This document shows, one piece after another, positions 1 through 6,751 of a stretch of 22,941 bases of DNA. The first letter of the stretch is position 1. Every line of letters starts with the position of its first letter. The notes beneath the pieces are model-generated. The model saw only the letters and a program-made list of their open reading frames with translations, had not been told where the DNA came from and did not search any database. This DNA is from JBGQJN01 sp964423175 (GTDB taxonomy: Bacteria > Patescibacteriota > Minisyncoccia > 2-02-FULL-40-12 > IGHO2-01-FULL-4-A): positions 1-22,941 of the forward strand of contig CAYRDM010000008.1 in the NCBI GenBank assembly GCA_964423175.1, written 5' to 3'. The position numbers and the translations under genes are program-made.

Positions 1-231
1 AGGAATGACTTAGCGCAGAAAGAAAAAGACGAAATAGAGATACTCATGGTTTACTTACCAGAACAGTTGTCCGAGGCTGATATTCGTTCAGAGCTAGAGA
101 AGACTATTATGGAGATTGGCGCTTCAAGCCAAAAAGATATGGGCCGTGTTATAAGCGCTGTAATGGCGAAACTCAAGGGCAGGGCAGAAGGCTCTCTTGT
201 CAGCCGTTTGGTCAAAGAACTGCTTGTCTAA
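1..231 (+). CDS. yqeY: GatB/YqeY domain protein, C-terminal part
   Basis: The reading frame is open from base 1, so the gene is cut by the window edge and about 76 C-terminal residues are visible. The ATG at 46 is internal, not the start. The visible residues match the YqeY pattern: a charged helix (DLAQKEKDEIEIL), then YLPEQLSEADI, then the GA-S-KDMG-V block and KGRAEGSLVSRLVKELL at the end. YqeY proteins share the helical tail domain of the GatB subunit of the Asp/Glu-tRNA amidotransferase and are thought to be tRNA-associated, but their precise role is not settled. The stop is 9 nt upstream of recO, consistent with co-transcription. The family call is firm; the function is inferred from the family. 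Confidence 0.88.
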   Translation, partial: RNDLAQKEKDEIEILMVYLPEQLSEADIRSELEKTIMEIGASSQKDMGRVISAVMAKLKGRAEGSLVSRLVKELLV

Positions 232-239
232 AATATTCA

Positions 240-761
240 ATGAGAAGCAAGGCGGTGATTCTCAAAAAGATTCCTGTTAAGGAATATGACGAAATTTTAA
301 TTTGCTACACCGAAGAAAGCGGTAAGCAGCTTTATCAAGCAAAGAGTATTTTAAGACCAACCTCAAAACAGGCGAGCCATTTGAATATTCTAAGTCTGGT
401 TGATTTTTCTCTGGTGCATAAAAACAGCAACCCAATTATCACTAGTGCCTATTGCCTCGAGTCTTTCTATAATATGAAGTCTTCACTTAAGGCCATGTCG
501 GCCGCATTTTTTTTGTTGGAGTGTTTCGACAAACTGGTTTTTGAAGGTGAGGCGGACTTAAAACTTTGGAATTTTTTGACTGACAGGCTTTATCTCTACA
601 ACAAATTGGCCGAGGATAGAAACACAGATTGGGCAGAGGTTATAGGAGCGACCAGACGGGGGATATTACAAATCCTTGGGTACGATTTGAGCCAATCTTT
701 GGAGCAGCTCGCTAACTCCAGATTCAATTCGTTACAATTTGCCCATAAGGTGTTAAAATAG
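240..761 (+). CDS. recO: RecO-like DNA repair protein, short form
   Basis: A 173-residue protein whose N-terminal block (SKAVILKKIPVKEYDEIL, then YTEESGK) matches the OB-fold of RecO. The helical middle contains RGILQILGYDLS, typical of the family. RecO works with RecR to load RecA onto SSB-coated DNA in gap repair. Typical RecO proteins are about 240-250 residues and often carry a Cys4 zinc site in the C-terminal helical domain. This one ends early and has no cysteine quartet, so the C-terminal part is reduced. The start ATG lies 9 nt after the yqeY-like stop and no Shine-Dalgarno is evident. RecO next to GlyRS genes is also a familiar neighbourhood in Firmicutes (recO-glyQS), which supports the call. 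Confidence 0.8.
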   Translation: MRSKAVILKKIPVKEYDEILICYTEESGKQLYQAKSILRPTSKQASHLNILSLVDFSLVHKNSNPIITSAYCLESFYNMKSSLKAMSAAFFLLECFDKLVFEGEADLKLWNFLTDRLYLYNKLAEDRNTDWAEVIGATRRGILQILGYDLSQSLEQLANSRFNSLQFAHKVLK

Positions 762-768
762 AAATACC

Positions 769-2631
769 TTGGATTTTAAAGTAGAAACATTACCAGACAA
801 CAAGGTCGCCGAGAAATCACCCGTTGTTCAATCTCCAGAAAAAATAACGGCACCTGTTAATAACAATATCAAGCCTTCTAGCGGGAGGTTCTCTTTTGAT
901 TTCTTAAAGAACAAATATCTAATTGGCGGAGTCGGCCTTCTTTTGGTTATTTCAGTGATTTTATTTTTTTTGAAGGCAGGATCCTTTAGTGAAAGTTCAG
1001 TGGAGTTGAAAATTGATGCACCGAGCGAAATTAAAAGCGGCGATCTGGAGACCTACAAGGTAACCTTGAATAATAAAAGTCAGGTTGATTTATCGGAAGT
1101 AAAAATGACAGCCATTTATCCGACTGATTCGATTGTTAGCAAGGACGGTGACATAATGAAGGTCAATACTGAAAATATTGATCTGGGTACTGTAAATACC
1201 AAAACATCTGTAGAAAGGGAATTGACAGCCTATATCGTCGGCGATCGCGGCAATGTTAAAAATTTTAAGATTAGTATTACCTATAAGGCGGGTAAATTGA
1301 GTTCAACTTTTCAAAAAGATGTAACCTTGGCCACAACGATTAATACATTGTCAGTACCGATAACTCTCGTAGCTACTCCCACAATAATTGCCGGTCAAAC
1401 CACAAGTTATCTTTTGGATTATCGTAATCAATCAGATCAAGATTTATCAAATCTACGTTTTCTAGTTAAATATCCAACAGGGTTTACGGCTACTAAATTT
1501 TCGCCACAATATACATCTCATATGACAGGGCAGGATTCTTGGGATATAGAAAGTTTAAAACAGGGCGATGGTTCTAGAATTACAATCCAAGGAATATTGA
1601 ACGGCAAAGAACGTGAAACAAAGACTGTTTCCGTAACTTTACAGAAGAAGATAACAACGCCAAGTGGAGATGTTTATGTTGATTTTGAAAAATCGGAAGC
1701 TTCATCGGTTATATCAACTCCTCCTCTTTCTTTGGATGTAAGTGTAAATGATTCATCCGATTATATCGCTCATTTGGGCGATACGCTTCGTTATAAACTG
1801 ACATTTCATAACAATAGTGGCGCTGACCTGACGGGTCTTACTCTCTCGGCGAACCTTAACGGTAATATGTATGATTTTTCTACTGTTAAGTCAGATGGAT
1901 TTTTCGATGGGCGATTAAATACAATAACCTGGAATGCTTCAACAACTCCTCTTCTTAATTCTTTGGCCAACGGCCAATCAGGTGTAATCAGTTTTGAGGT
2001 TCATTTGAAGCCAAACTTTTCTGGAAGCATGGGAGCAAGCGATTCGTTTATTAAGTCCAGCGCTCACATAGAGACGCCGAATGTTCCAAGTCAATTAGAT
2101 TTAGACAAACTTTCTGCTGACGATGAACTGGTGACGCGTATATCTACCGCTCCAACATTCGATCAGAAGCTCTTGGTTAAAGATTCAGTTTTTGGTCCGA
2201 GCGGGCCATTCCCACCCAAGGTTAATCAAAAGACAACCTTTACAATTCGTTGGAATTTGCTCAATCCTTCTAGCGATGTTACTCAGGCAAAAATAAGTGC
2301 CACCTTGGCGCCCGGTGTTGATTGGGAGAATCGAGTTAGGGTAAACGGCACTTTAATACAGCCAACATATAATACCAGGCAGAACAGTGTTGTTTGGGAT
2401 TTGGGAACTCTTCCTGGTGGCGCCGGCATTAATACTCCTTCTTTTGAAACTTATTTCCAGATTTCAATCACGCCTTCTGTTAATCAGGCGGGTGACAGCG
2501 TGCAATTGATGAAGAACGTCAGATTTGATGGTGTTGACAGCTTTACCAAAGAGAAAATTTCTCGTACCATATCCGATATTGGTACATCAAATACTAACGA
2601 CAGCAATGCTGGCGGCAGTGTACAACAATAA
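769..2631 (+). CDS. Membrane-anchored cell-surface protein with beta-sandwich repeats
   Basis: Predicted 620 residues from a TTG start, 7 nt after recO; no in-frame ATG precedes the membrane segment, so TTG is the best choice. A cytoplasmic N-terminus of about 45 residues (basic just before the membrane) is followed by one transmembrane helix at about residues 49-68 (IGGVGLLLVISVILFFL). The rest is predicted to be extracellular. It shows about four related units, beginning near residues 76, 194, 322 and 468. Each has a pattern like 'G-D-x-x-x-Y-x-V-x-x-x-N-x-S-x-x-D-L-x-x-V/L', ending in 'YPTGF' or 'LAPGVDW'. This resembles DUF11/CARDB-type conserved-repeat domains used as surface stalks. The C-terminus is Ser/Asn/Gly-rich with no sorting motif. 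The stop overlaps the glyQS start by 1 nt (taatg), so the two are translationally coupled. No specific ligand or partner can be named. Confidence 0.72.
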   Translation: MDFKVETLPDNKVAEKSPVVQSPEKITAPVNNNIKPSSGRFSFDFLKNKYLIGGVGLLLVISVILFFLKAGSFSESSVELKIDAPSEIKSGDLETYKVTLNNKSQVDLSEVKMTAIYPTDSIVSKDGDIMKVNTENIDLGTVNTKTSVERELTAYIVGDRGNVKNFKISITYKAGKLSSTFQKDVTLATTINTLSVPITLVATPTIIAGQTTSYLLDYRNQSDQDLSNLRFLVKYPTGFTATKFSPQYTSHMTGQDSWDIESLKQGDGSRITIQGILNGKERETKTVSVTLQKKITTPSGDVYVDFEKSEASSVISTPPLSLDVSVNDSSDYIAHLGDTLRYKLTFHNNSGADLTGLTLSANLNGNMYDFSTVKSDGFFDGRLNTITWNASTTPLLNSLANGQSGVISFEVHLKPNFSGSMGASDSFIKSSAHIETPNVPSQLDLDKLSADDELVTRISTAPTFDQKLLVKDSVFGPSGPFPPKVNQKTTFTIRWNLLNPSSDVTQAKISATLAPGVDWENRVRVNGTLIQPTYNTRQNSVVWDLGTLPGGAGINTPSFETYFQISITPSVNQAGDSVQLMKNVRFDGVDSFTKEKISRTISDIGTSNTNDSNAGGSVQQ

Positions 2632-3974
2632 TGCCCAAAACATCAGAAAATTTGTTAGACAAGGTAGTCTCGCTTTGCAAGAGGCGAGGCTTTGTTTTTC
2701 CAGGCAGTGAGATATATGGCGGTCTCGCCAATAGTTGGGATTTAGGCCATCTAGGCAATGAGCTCTTCAATAATATAGCCAGTCTTTGGTGGAGAAGATT
2801 TGTTCAAGAGCGGGATGATATGGTTGGCTTACGCGGGCCTATTATTATGAACCCAAAAGTTTGGGAAGCATCTGGCCATGTCCAGGGTTTCAGCGATCCT
2901 CAGGTAGAATGCAAGGTTTGTCATCAAAGATTCAGAGCCGATAAAGAAGAAGACCTTAAAGAACATGCTAAATCACACAAAGGCAAAGACGTTGACTGGA
3001 CTGAGCCCAAGAATTTTAATTTATTATTTGAGACATTCATTGGCACGGTTGAAGACAGCAAGATGAGGGCATATTTGAGGGGGGAATTGGCGCAGACAAT
3101 GTTTACCGATTTCAAGATAATACTTGAGACTACTCGCAAGAAATTACCTTTTGGTATCGCTCAAATCGGTAAGGCATTTCGCAACGAGATTACTACTGGG
3201 AATTTTATATTCAGAACTAAGGAATTTACGATTGCTGAACTGGAGTATTTTGTGAAACCCGGCGAGGAAGATAAACATTTCGCAGAGTGGGCAGATTTTA
3301 TGGAGAACTTTTTGATAAATGATCTCGGACTCAAAAAAGAAAAACTTCGCCGTTACGAACATCCTAAAGACAGCCTGGCTCATTATTCGAAGGGCACAAT
3401 AGATTTTGAATACAAATATCCGTGGGGTTGGGGAGAGTTATGGGGACTGGCTTCCAGAACCGATTTTGATTTAAAAAATCATCAGGGCGCTTCGGGGCAG
3501 AATTTGAAATATAAAGATTCAGAGAGTGGTGAAGAATATTTGCCATATGTCGTCGAGCCCACTGGGGGATTAGAAAGAACAATGCTTGCTGTTTTACTGG
3601 ATGATTATGAAGAAGTAGAAGCAAGAAGCGGAGATGATAACGCGGTTCATGAGAAGGAAGTCATCTTGCGTTTGCCCGCGAGCCTCGCACCATTTAAAGT
3701 TGCTGTCTTGCCATTGTCTCGTAAGGAAGAACTTACCAAGCCGGCCTTTGCCACGTACAAAGACTTACAGAAACAATTCATGTGTCAGTATGATGATACT
3801 GGATCTATCGGTAAGCGCTATCGTCGGCAAGATGAAATAGGCACGCCCTATTGTGTTACCTTTGATTTCGATTCTGTAAAAGATAATAAAGTTACAGTCA
3901 GAGATCGTGACACAATGAAGCAGGATAGGGTAGCGATCGAAGATCTAAAAGATTATTTTTCAGGTAAAATATAG
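2631..3974 (+). CDS. glyQS: Glycine--tRNA ligase (alpha2, single-polypeptide type)
   Basis: A 447-residue class II aminoacyl-tRNA synthetase that charges tRNA-Gly in the cytoplasm. The N-terminal block FVFPGSEIYGG and the helix NNIASLWWRRFVQERDDM are typical of dimeric GlyRS. A CxxC (CKVCHQRF) followed by two histidines in KEHAKSH sits in the GlyRS insertion. Class II motif 2 is seen in IGKAFRNEI, with nearby FRTKEFTIAELEYF. Motif 3 is in VEPTGGLERTMLAVL. The C-terminal anticodon-binding domain starts near RLPASLAPFKVAVLPLSRK. This is the archaeal/eukaryote-like alpha2 form also found in Mycoplasma and many CPR, not the alpha2beta2 GlyQ/GlyS form. It is the last gene of the run from yqeY and is followed by a clear terminator. 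Confidence 0.96.
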   Translation: MPKTSENLLDKVVSLCKRRGFVFPGSEIYGGLANSWDLGHLGNELFNNIASLWWRRFVQERDDMVGLRGPIIMNPKVWEASGHVQGFSDPQVECKVCHQRFRADKEEDLKEHAKSHKGKDVDWTEPKNFNLLFETFIGTVEDSKMRAYLRGELAQTMFTDFKIILETTRKKLPFGIAQIGKAFRNEITTGNFIFRTKEFTIAELEYFVKPGEEDKHFAEWADFMENFLINDLGLKKEKLRRYEHPKDSLAHYSKGTIDFEYKYPWGWGELWGLASRTDFDLKNHQGASGQNLKYKDSESGEEYLPYVVEPTGGLERTMLAVLLDDYEEVEARSGDDNAVHEKEVILRLPASLAPFKVAVLPLSRKEELTKPAFATYKDLQKQFMCQYDDTGSIGKRYRRQDEIGTPYCVTFDFDSVKDNKVTVRDRDTMKQDRVAIEDLKDYFSGKI

Positions 3975-3991
3975 CTATCCGATACCTCAAT

Positions 3992-4015
3992 AAACCCTTG
4001 AAAATAAGGGTTTTT
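3992..4015 (+). terminator. Rho-independent terminator of the glyQS transcript
   Basis: The arms AAACCCTT (3992-3999) and AAGGGTTT (4006-4013) form an 8-bp stem with a 6-nt loop, ending in a short T run. It lies 18 nt after the glyQS stop. An outer inverted repeat CCGATAC (3979-3985)/GTATCGG (4024-4030) brackets the hairpin. Confidence 0.8.
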
Positions 4016-4032
4016 AGGCCTTTGTATCGGTA

Positions 4033-4061
4033 TTGACAAACTGTATCTAAAATGGTATAAT
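4033..4061 (+). promoter_or_regulatory. Consensus sigma-70 promoter with extended -10
   Basis: The -35 box TTGACA (4033-4038) and the -10 box TATAAT (4056-4061) are both exact consensus with an ideal 17-nt spacer. A TG at 4053-4054 adds the extended -10 motif (TGGTATAAT). Transcription should start near 4068, giving a leader of about 40 nt to the 4109 gene. TGTATC occurs twice (4023-4028 and 4042-4047), either side of the -35; whether it is an operator is unknown. Confidence 0.88.
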
Positions 4062-4108
4062 TAGAGTATAAGGCTGATTTATTCGGCCTTCAAAGGAGCT
4101 CCTTAACA

Positions 4109-4501
4109 ATGATGTCTATGCTTCTGTTCATTGTCAGTATGTTGGCCGGCCTATGGATAGGTTCGGCTATAAACAAATCGACGCCGGTTTCCTCCCCAGC
4201 GTCCCAGCCCAAACGCTTCGGTCTCAAGCAGGCCGAGTCGGTCGCTGCTCAACTTGGCGGTCTGAATCCGTCACAGGCCTTGGCCGCAAAAGTAGCGGCA
4301 GTGGTCTGCGAAATGGAATTCACCGTTGAGGCGGACATCAATGCTGAGCGAGAGGAACTTGCGCGGCGTTCTACTGCCGAGCGGGCAACGATCGCTCGAG
4401 CCGAGCAGCAGATCGAAGCGGCTCGAGCTCAGATCCGAGAACTTGTTGGACGGGACGGCGAAGTTGCCGGCCTTCTCAACGCCTTCACGGCCAAGAGCTA
4501 G
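4109..4501 (+). CDS. Small high-GC membrane-anchored coiled-coil protein, unknown function
   Basis: A 130-residue protein not recognised as any named family. A good Shine-Dalgarno AAGGAG (4093-4098) sits 10 nt before the ATG at 4109; ATG 4112 is a weaker alternative. Residues 3-21 (SMLLFIVSMLAGLWIGSAI) form one hydrophobic helix that could be a signal anchor. A Pro/Ser linker follows, then an Ala/Glu/Arg-rich helical region (about 45-120), likely coiled coil from about 75 to 113. Base composition is unlike the neighbours: 216 of 360 bases (60%) are G or C over 4141-4500. All arginines use CGN codons, while adjacent genes also use AGA/AGG freely. With its own consensus promoter and strong terminator it is an isolated, probably highly expressed unit. 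Transfer or expression-driven codon selection could explain the composition. The gene is confident; its function is unknown. Confidence 0.78.
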   Translation: MMSMLLFIVSMLAGLWIGSAINKSTPVSSPASQPKRFGLKQAESVAAQLGGLNPSQALAAKVAAVVCEMEFTVEADINAEREELARRSTAERATIARAEQQIEAARAQIRELVGRDGEVAGLLNAFTAKS

Positions 4502-4521
4502 AGACCGCAGAAGTTGTACCC

Positions 4522-4562
4522 CCCCCCGTTGCCTTAAGTGGTGACGGGGGGTGTTTTATTTT
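4522..4562 (+). terminator. Strong Rho-independent terminator of the 4109 gene
   Basis: A 13-bp stem pairs CCCCCCGTTGCC-type bases at 4522-4533 with 4540-4551, with two G-T wobbles and a 6-nt TTAAGT loop. It is followed by the T-rich tail TGTTTTATTTT. It closes 20 nt after the stop of the small high-GC gene. Its T tail runs straight into the -35 of the next promoter. Confidence 0.9.
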
Positions 4563-4589
4563 GACTAAAACCAATTAATTATGTATAGT
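4561..4589 (+). promoter_or_regulatory. Sigma-70 promoter for the 4629-6693 operon
   Basis: TTGACT (4561-4566) and TATAGT (4584-4589) are separated by 17 nt. The predicted start lies near 4596, about 33 nt before the ATG at 4629, which has an AAAGGA Shine-Dalgarno just upstream (about 4618-4623). Confidence 0.68.
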
Positions 4590-4628
4590 ATTGCGAATGG
4601 TTTTTTAATAATTTGTAAAGGAAATTAG

Positions 4629-5288
4629 ATGGATAGGGAATCCGTTTTAAAGGGTCTAGAAGTCATGACTGCTGCTTTGGCTAAGCGGAAACTTGAGCCA
4701 GCATATGATGCGCTTTGGCAGACAGAGTTAGGCCAAAGATTAAATTCTTTGGGTGCTAAGCAGAAGAGAGGCGTAGAGTTCTTGGCATATTTACTTTTAG
4801 CGTTTCTGGATCAGAAGATCCAAACAGATAGCCATTTGGGCGGTATGTTAAAGGAAATCGGAACTGATTTCGTGCCGGAAATGACCAGGCGGCTGATTAA
4901 TGGCAAAAACTTGAGACAGCATCTTGCGAGCACTGCCAAAGACAATGCAGAGAAGGATTTGCTACTTCTATTGGCAGAGCTTGATGATGAACAATTATCA
5001 AACCTTGTTCTCTGTTTATCTAGGGTTCCTAATCAAAGACGCCCGGCTTTTTTGAACATAATTTTGGGCATGACCCCAGATGAATTTAAAAAGCTAGGTT
5101 GTTCTGGTCCTGGTAGACTTGATACTTTTTTCAGAATTGTAGAAGATCTTTTCCTGGAAGAACCCGAAGGAAAATCGAACAGGAAGGGTGCGATAAAAGA
5201 GGGGATAGAAACGGTCGAGGATAAGCTAGATAGAGGCACAAAAATCCTAAGATCTTGGAGAATGAGAAAGGAGGCCGCGCGTGTTTAA
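4629..5288 (+). CDS. Helical protein of unknown function
   Basis: A 219-residue, almost all-helical soluble protein that I do not recognise. The start ATG has an AAAGGA Shine-Dalgarno in the sequence taaaggaaattagatgg. Leu-rich amphipathic stretches occur around residues 46-62 (FLAYLLLAFLDQKI) and 117-135 (DLLLLLAELDDEQL). A short SGPGRLDTFFRIV segment follows, and the C-terminal 40 residues are strongly basic (WRMRKEAAR). No signal peptide or confident transmembrane helix is seen. The end overlaps the next gene by 8 nt, and that gene has a strong AAAGGAGG inside this coding sequence. The two are therefore almost certainly one operon and may act together, for example as a cytoplasmic partner of the membrane protein that follows. 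No function can be assigned from sequence alone. Confidence 0.75.
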   Translation: MDRESVLKGLEVMTAALAKRKLEPAYDALWQTELGQRLNSLGAKQKRGVEFLAYLLLAFLDQKIQTDSHLGGMLKEIGTDFVPEMTRRLINGKNLRQHLASTAKDNAEKDLLLLLAELDDEQLSNLVLCLSRVPNQRRPAFLNIILGMTPDEFKKLGCSGPGRLDTFFRIVEDLFLEEPEGKSNRKGAIKEGIETVEDKLDRGTKILRSWRMRKEAARV

Positions 5289-6693
5289 AAAGTTGATCGA
5301 GTTTTTTTCTGAATTGGCTTTGGCTGGCTATGAGTTTACTTATAGTACAGTCAGCTCTTATTTGTCTTTTTTGAAGTCTGCCGGTATCTGGTCACTATTT
5401 ACTTCGATTGGACTGAGTATATTAATTGCGGTTGGCGTGATTGCCGACATCCCTTGGTTGTATAAATTTGCAGGAGACTCGGTAATTATAATCGGTTGCT
5501 TGTTTTTTACTCTTACTTTGCCTTTGGGATTTGTTGTCGCTCAGGTGTATCAGGAAGTTGCCTCATTTAGAAGGGCGATCGAAATGTATGCCGGGGCAAT
5601 ATTTTTTATTCTCTCATTTGCTGTTTTGTTTCATCTCGTGCCCATTTGGAAATATCCTGAAGCACTTTTCTTGTCGGTTATGGTTATTGTAAGTTTAACG
5701 GCGGCATATTTTGCTTTCGGATATAAAGTTAGCGCAAAACTTACACTTATAAGAAACTGGCTTATTCTTGGTGCTACTGTTCTCTCGTGTCTGTTGCCGG
5801 TTTTGCCAAAGATTGCCGAGGCGAAGATGTTAGAGTTTAACGAATCGCTTTCGACTAATTTTCTTGGGCCGGAAGAAGTTACCTATAGCCCAAACATGAC
5901 TTTCTTTAATTCCACTGATAGCAGACCTGTGATTTGGTTTGACGCCAGACCGGATGGAACATACAAGCTTTATAATCGTCCGGGTTATGACAAGACAACG
6001 GGCAATAAATTAAAGCCCATAAACAATAGTGTTATTAAAATACTCGAAGAGGGTTATAAAAAAGAAAAAGCTGAAGTTAAAAAAGTTGTGACACCTGCTG
6101 TAAAACAAGACGCGGTTTTCAAAGAAAGTGAAAAACCCATCAGTAAGATTGTTTCGGAACCTGCGCCATATAGTTTACAGTCGGTTCAAGTAAAACCTCG
6201 ACCCGTCAGTTCCTACGTGGTACCCAATATTGTTATAGGAGAATCACTTTCTGAAAAGAGTCTTGGAAGTGGTGCCATCTCAATCCCTGTCGGCACTGAA
6301 ATAACCGCAAGAAGTATATCTTACATAAGAAATAGTGAGATTAGACCAGGAATTTATTTGCAGGTTATTTTAGAGAACCCAATTGTTTCAAATGGCATTA
6401 CAGTCTGCGGCAAATATTCTGAAGCAAAGGCTATGATTTCGCGCGTTAGTTATGACAGTGTTAATTTACAACTATCCGAGATAACTACTGTAAATTCTAG
6501 GAAATTTTCAGTCAACACCTACCCCCTTGAATTAAAGACCGGGTTGATTAAAAGAGCCGGAATTAATTCCGAGATTGTTATCGGCTCAAGTAATTCCTCG
6601 GCAGGTGTTACAAGAGGCCTGGAAATAAAGCCAGATTTTATATTTAATTTCCGCCTTTCGGAAGCAGTCCAAATTCAACAAAACAACCCTTAG
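5281..6693 (+). CDS. Multi-pass membrane protein with a C-terminal beta-rich domain
   Basis: A 470-residue protein starting at GTG 5281, chosen because AAAGGAGG (5267-5274) lies 6 nt upstream. The N-terminal half has about five hydrophobic segments, near residues 36-58, 66-90, 102-122, 127-147 and 157-173. A Lys/Glu/Pro-rich linker (about 255-305) leads to a beta-rich C-terminal domain (about 315-460). That domain contains AISIPVGTEITARSISYI and later NGITVCGKYSEAKAMIS. The 'hPxGTxIxA...G-x-x-h-x-V-h' pattern recalls the C-terminal domain of TrbI/VirB10-type secretion proteins, but only weakly. The topology would place the beta domain opposite to, or on the same side as, the N-terminus depending on helix count; this cannot be settled here. 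The stop codon is inside the terminator stem. Confidence 0.72.
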   Translation: MFKKLIEFFSELALAGYEFTYSTVSSYLSFLKSAGIWSLFTSIGLSILIAVGVIADIPWLYKFAGDSVIIIGCLFFTLTLPLGFVVAQVYQEVASFRRAIEMYAGAIFFILSFAVLFHLVPIWKYPEALFLSVMVIVSLTAAYFAFGYKVSAKLTLIRNWLILGATVLSCLLPVLPKIAEAKMLEFNESLSTNFLGPEEVTYSPNMTFFNSTDSRPVIWFDARPDGTYKLYNRPGYDKTTGNKLKPINNSVIKILEEGYKKEKAEVKKVVTPAVKQDAVFKESEKPISKIVSEPAPYSLQSVQVKPRPVSSYVVPNIVIGESLSEKSLGSGAISIPVGTEITARSISYIRNSEIRPGIYLQVILENPIVSNGITVCGKYSEAKAMISRVSYDSVNLQLSEITTVNSRKFSVNTYPLELKTGLIKRAGINSEIVIGSSNSSAGVTRGLEIKPDFIFNFRLSEAVQIQQNNP

Positions 6694-6710
6694 ATTTACT
6701 GAGGGTTTTT
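6685..6710 (+). terminator. Terminator overlapping the stop codon of the 5281 gene
   Basis: The arms AACCCTTAG (6685-6693) and CTGAGGGTT (6699-6707), with one G-T wobble, enclose a 5-nt loop and are followed by TTTTT and a second T run. The TAG stop (6691-6693) is part of the 5' arm. Confidence 0.8.
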
Positions 6711-6751
6711 AATTTTTGGACTCAGGTAACTTTACATGTTATTTTTAATAC

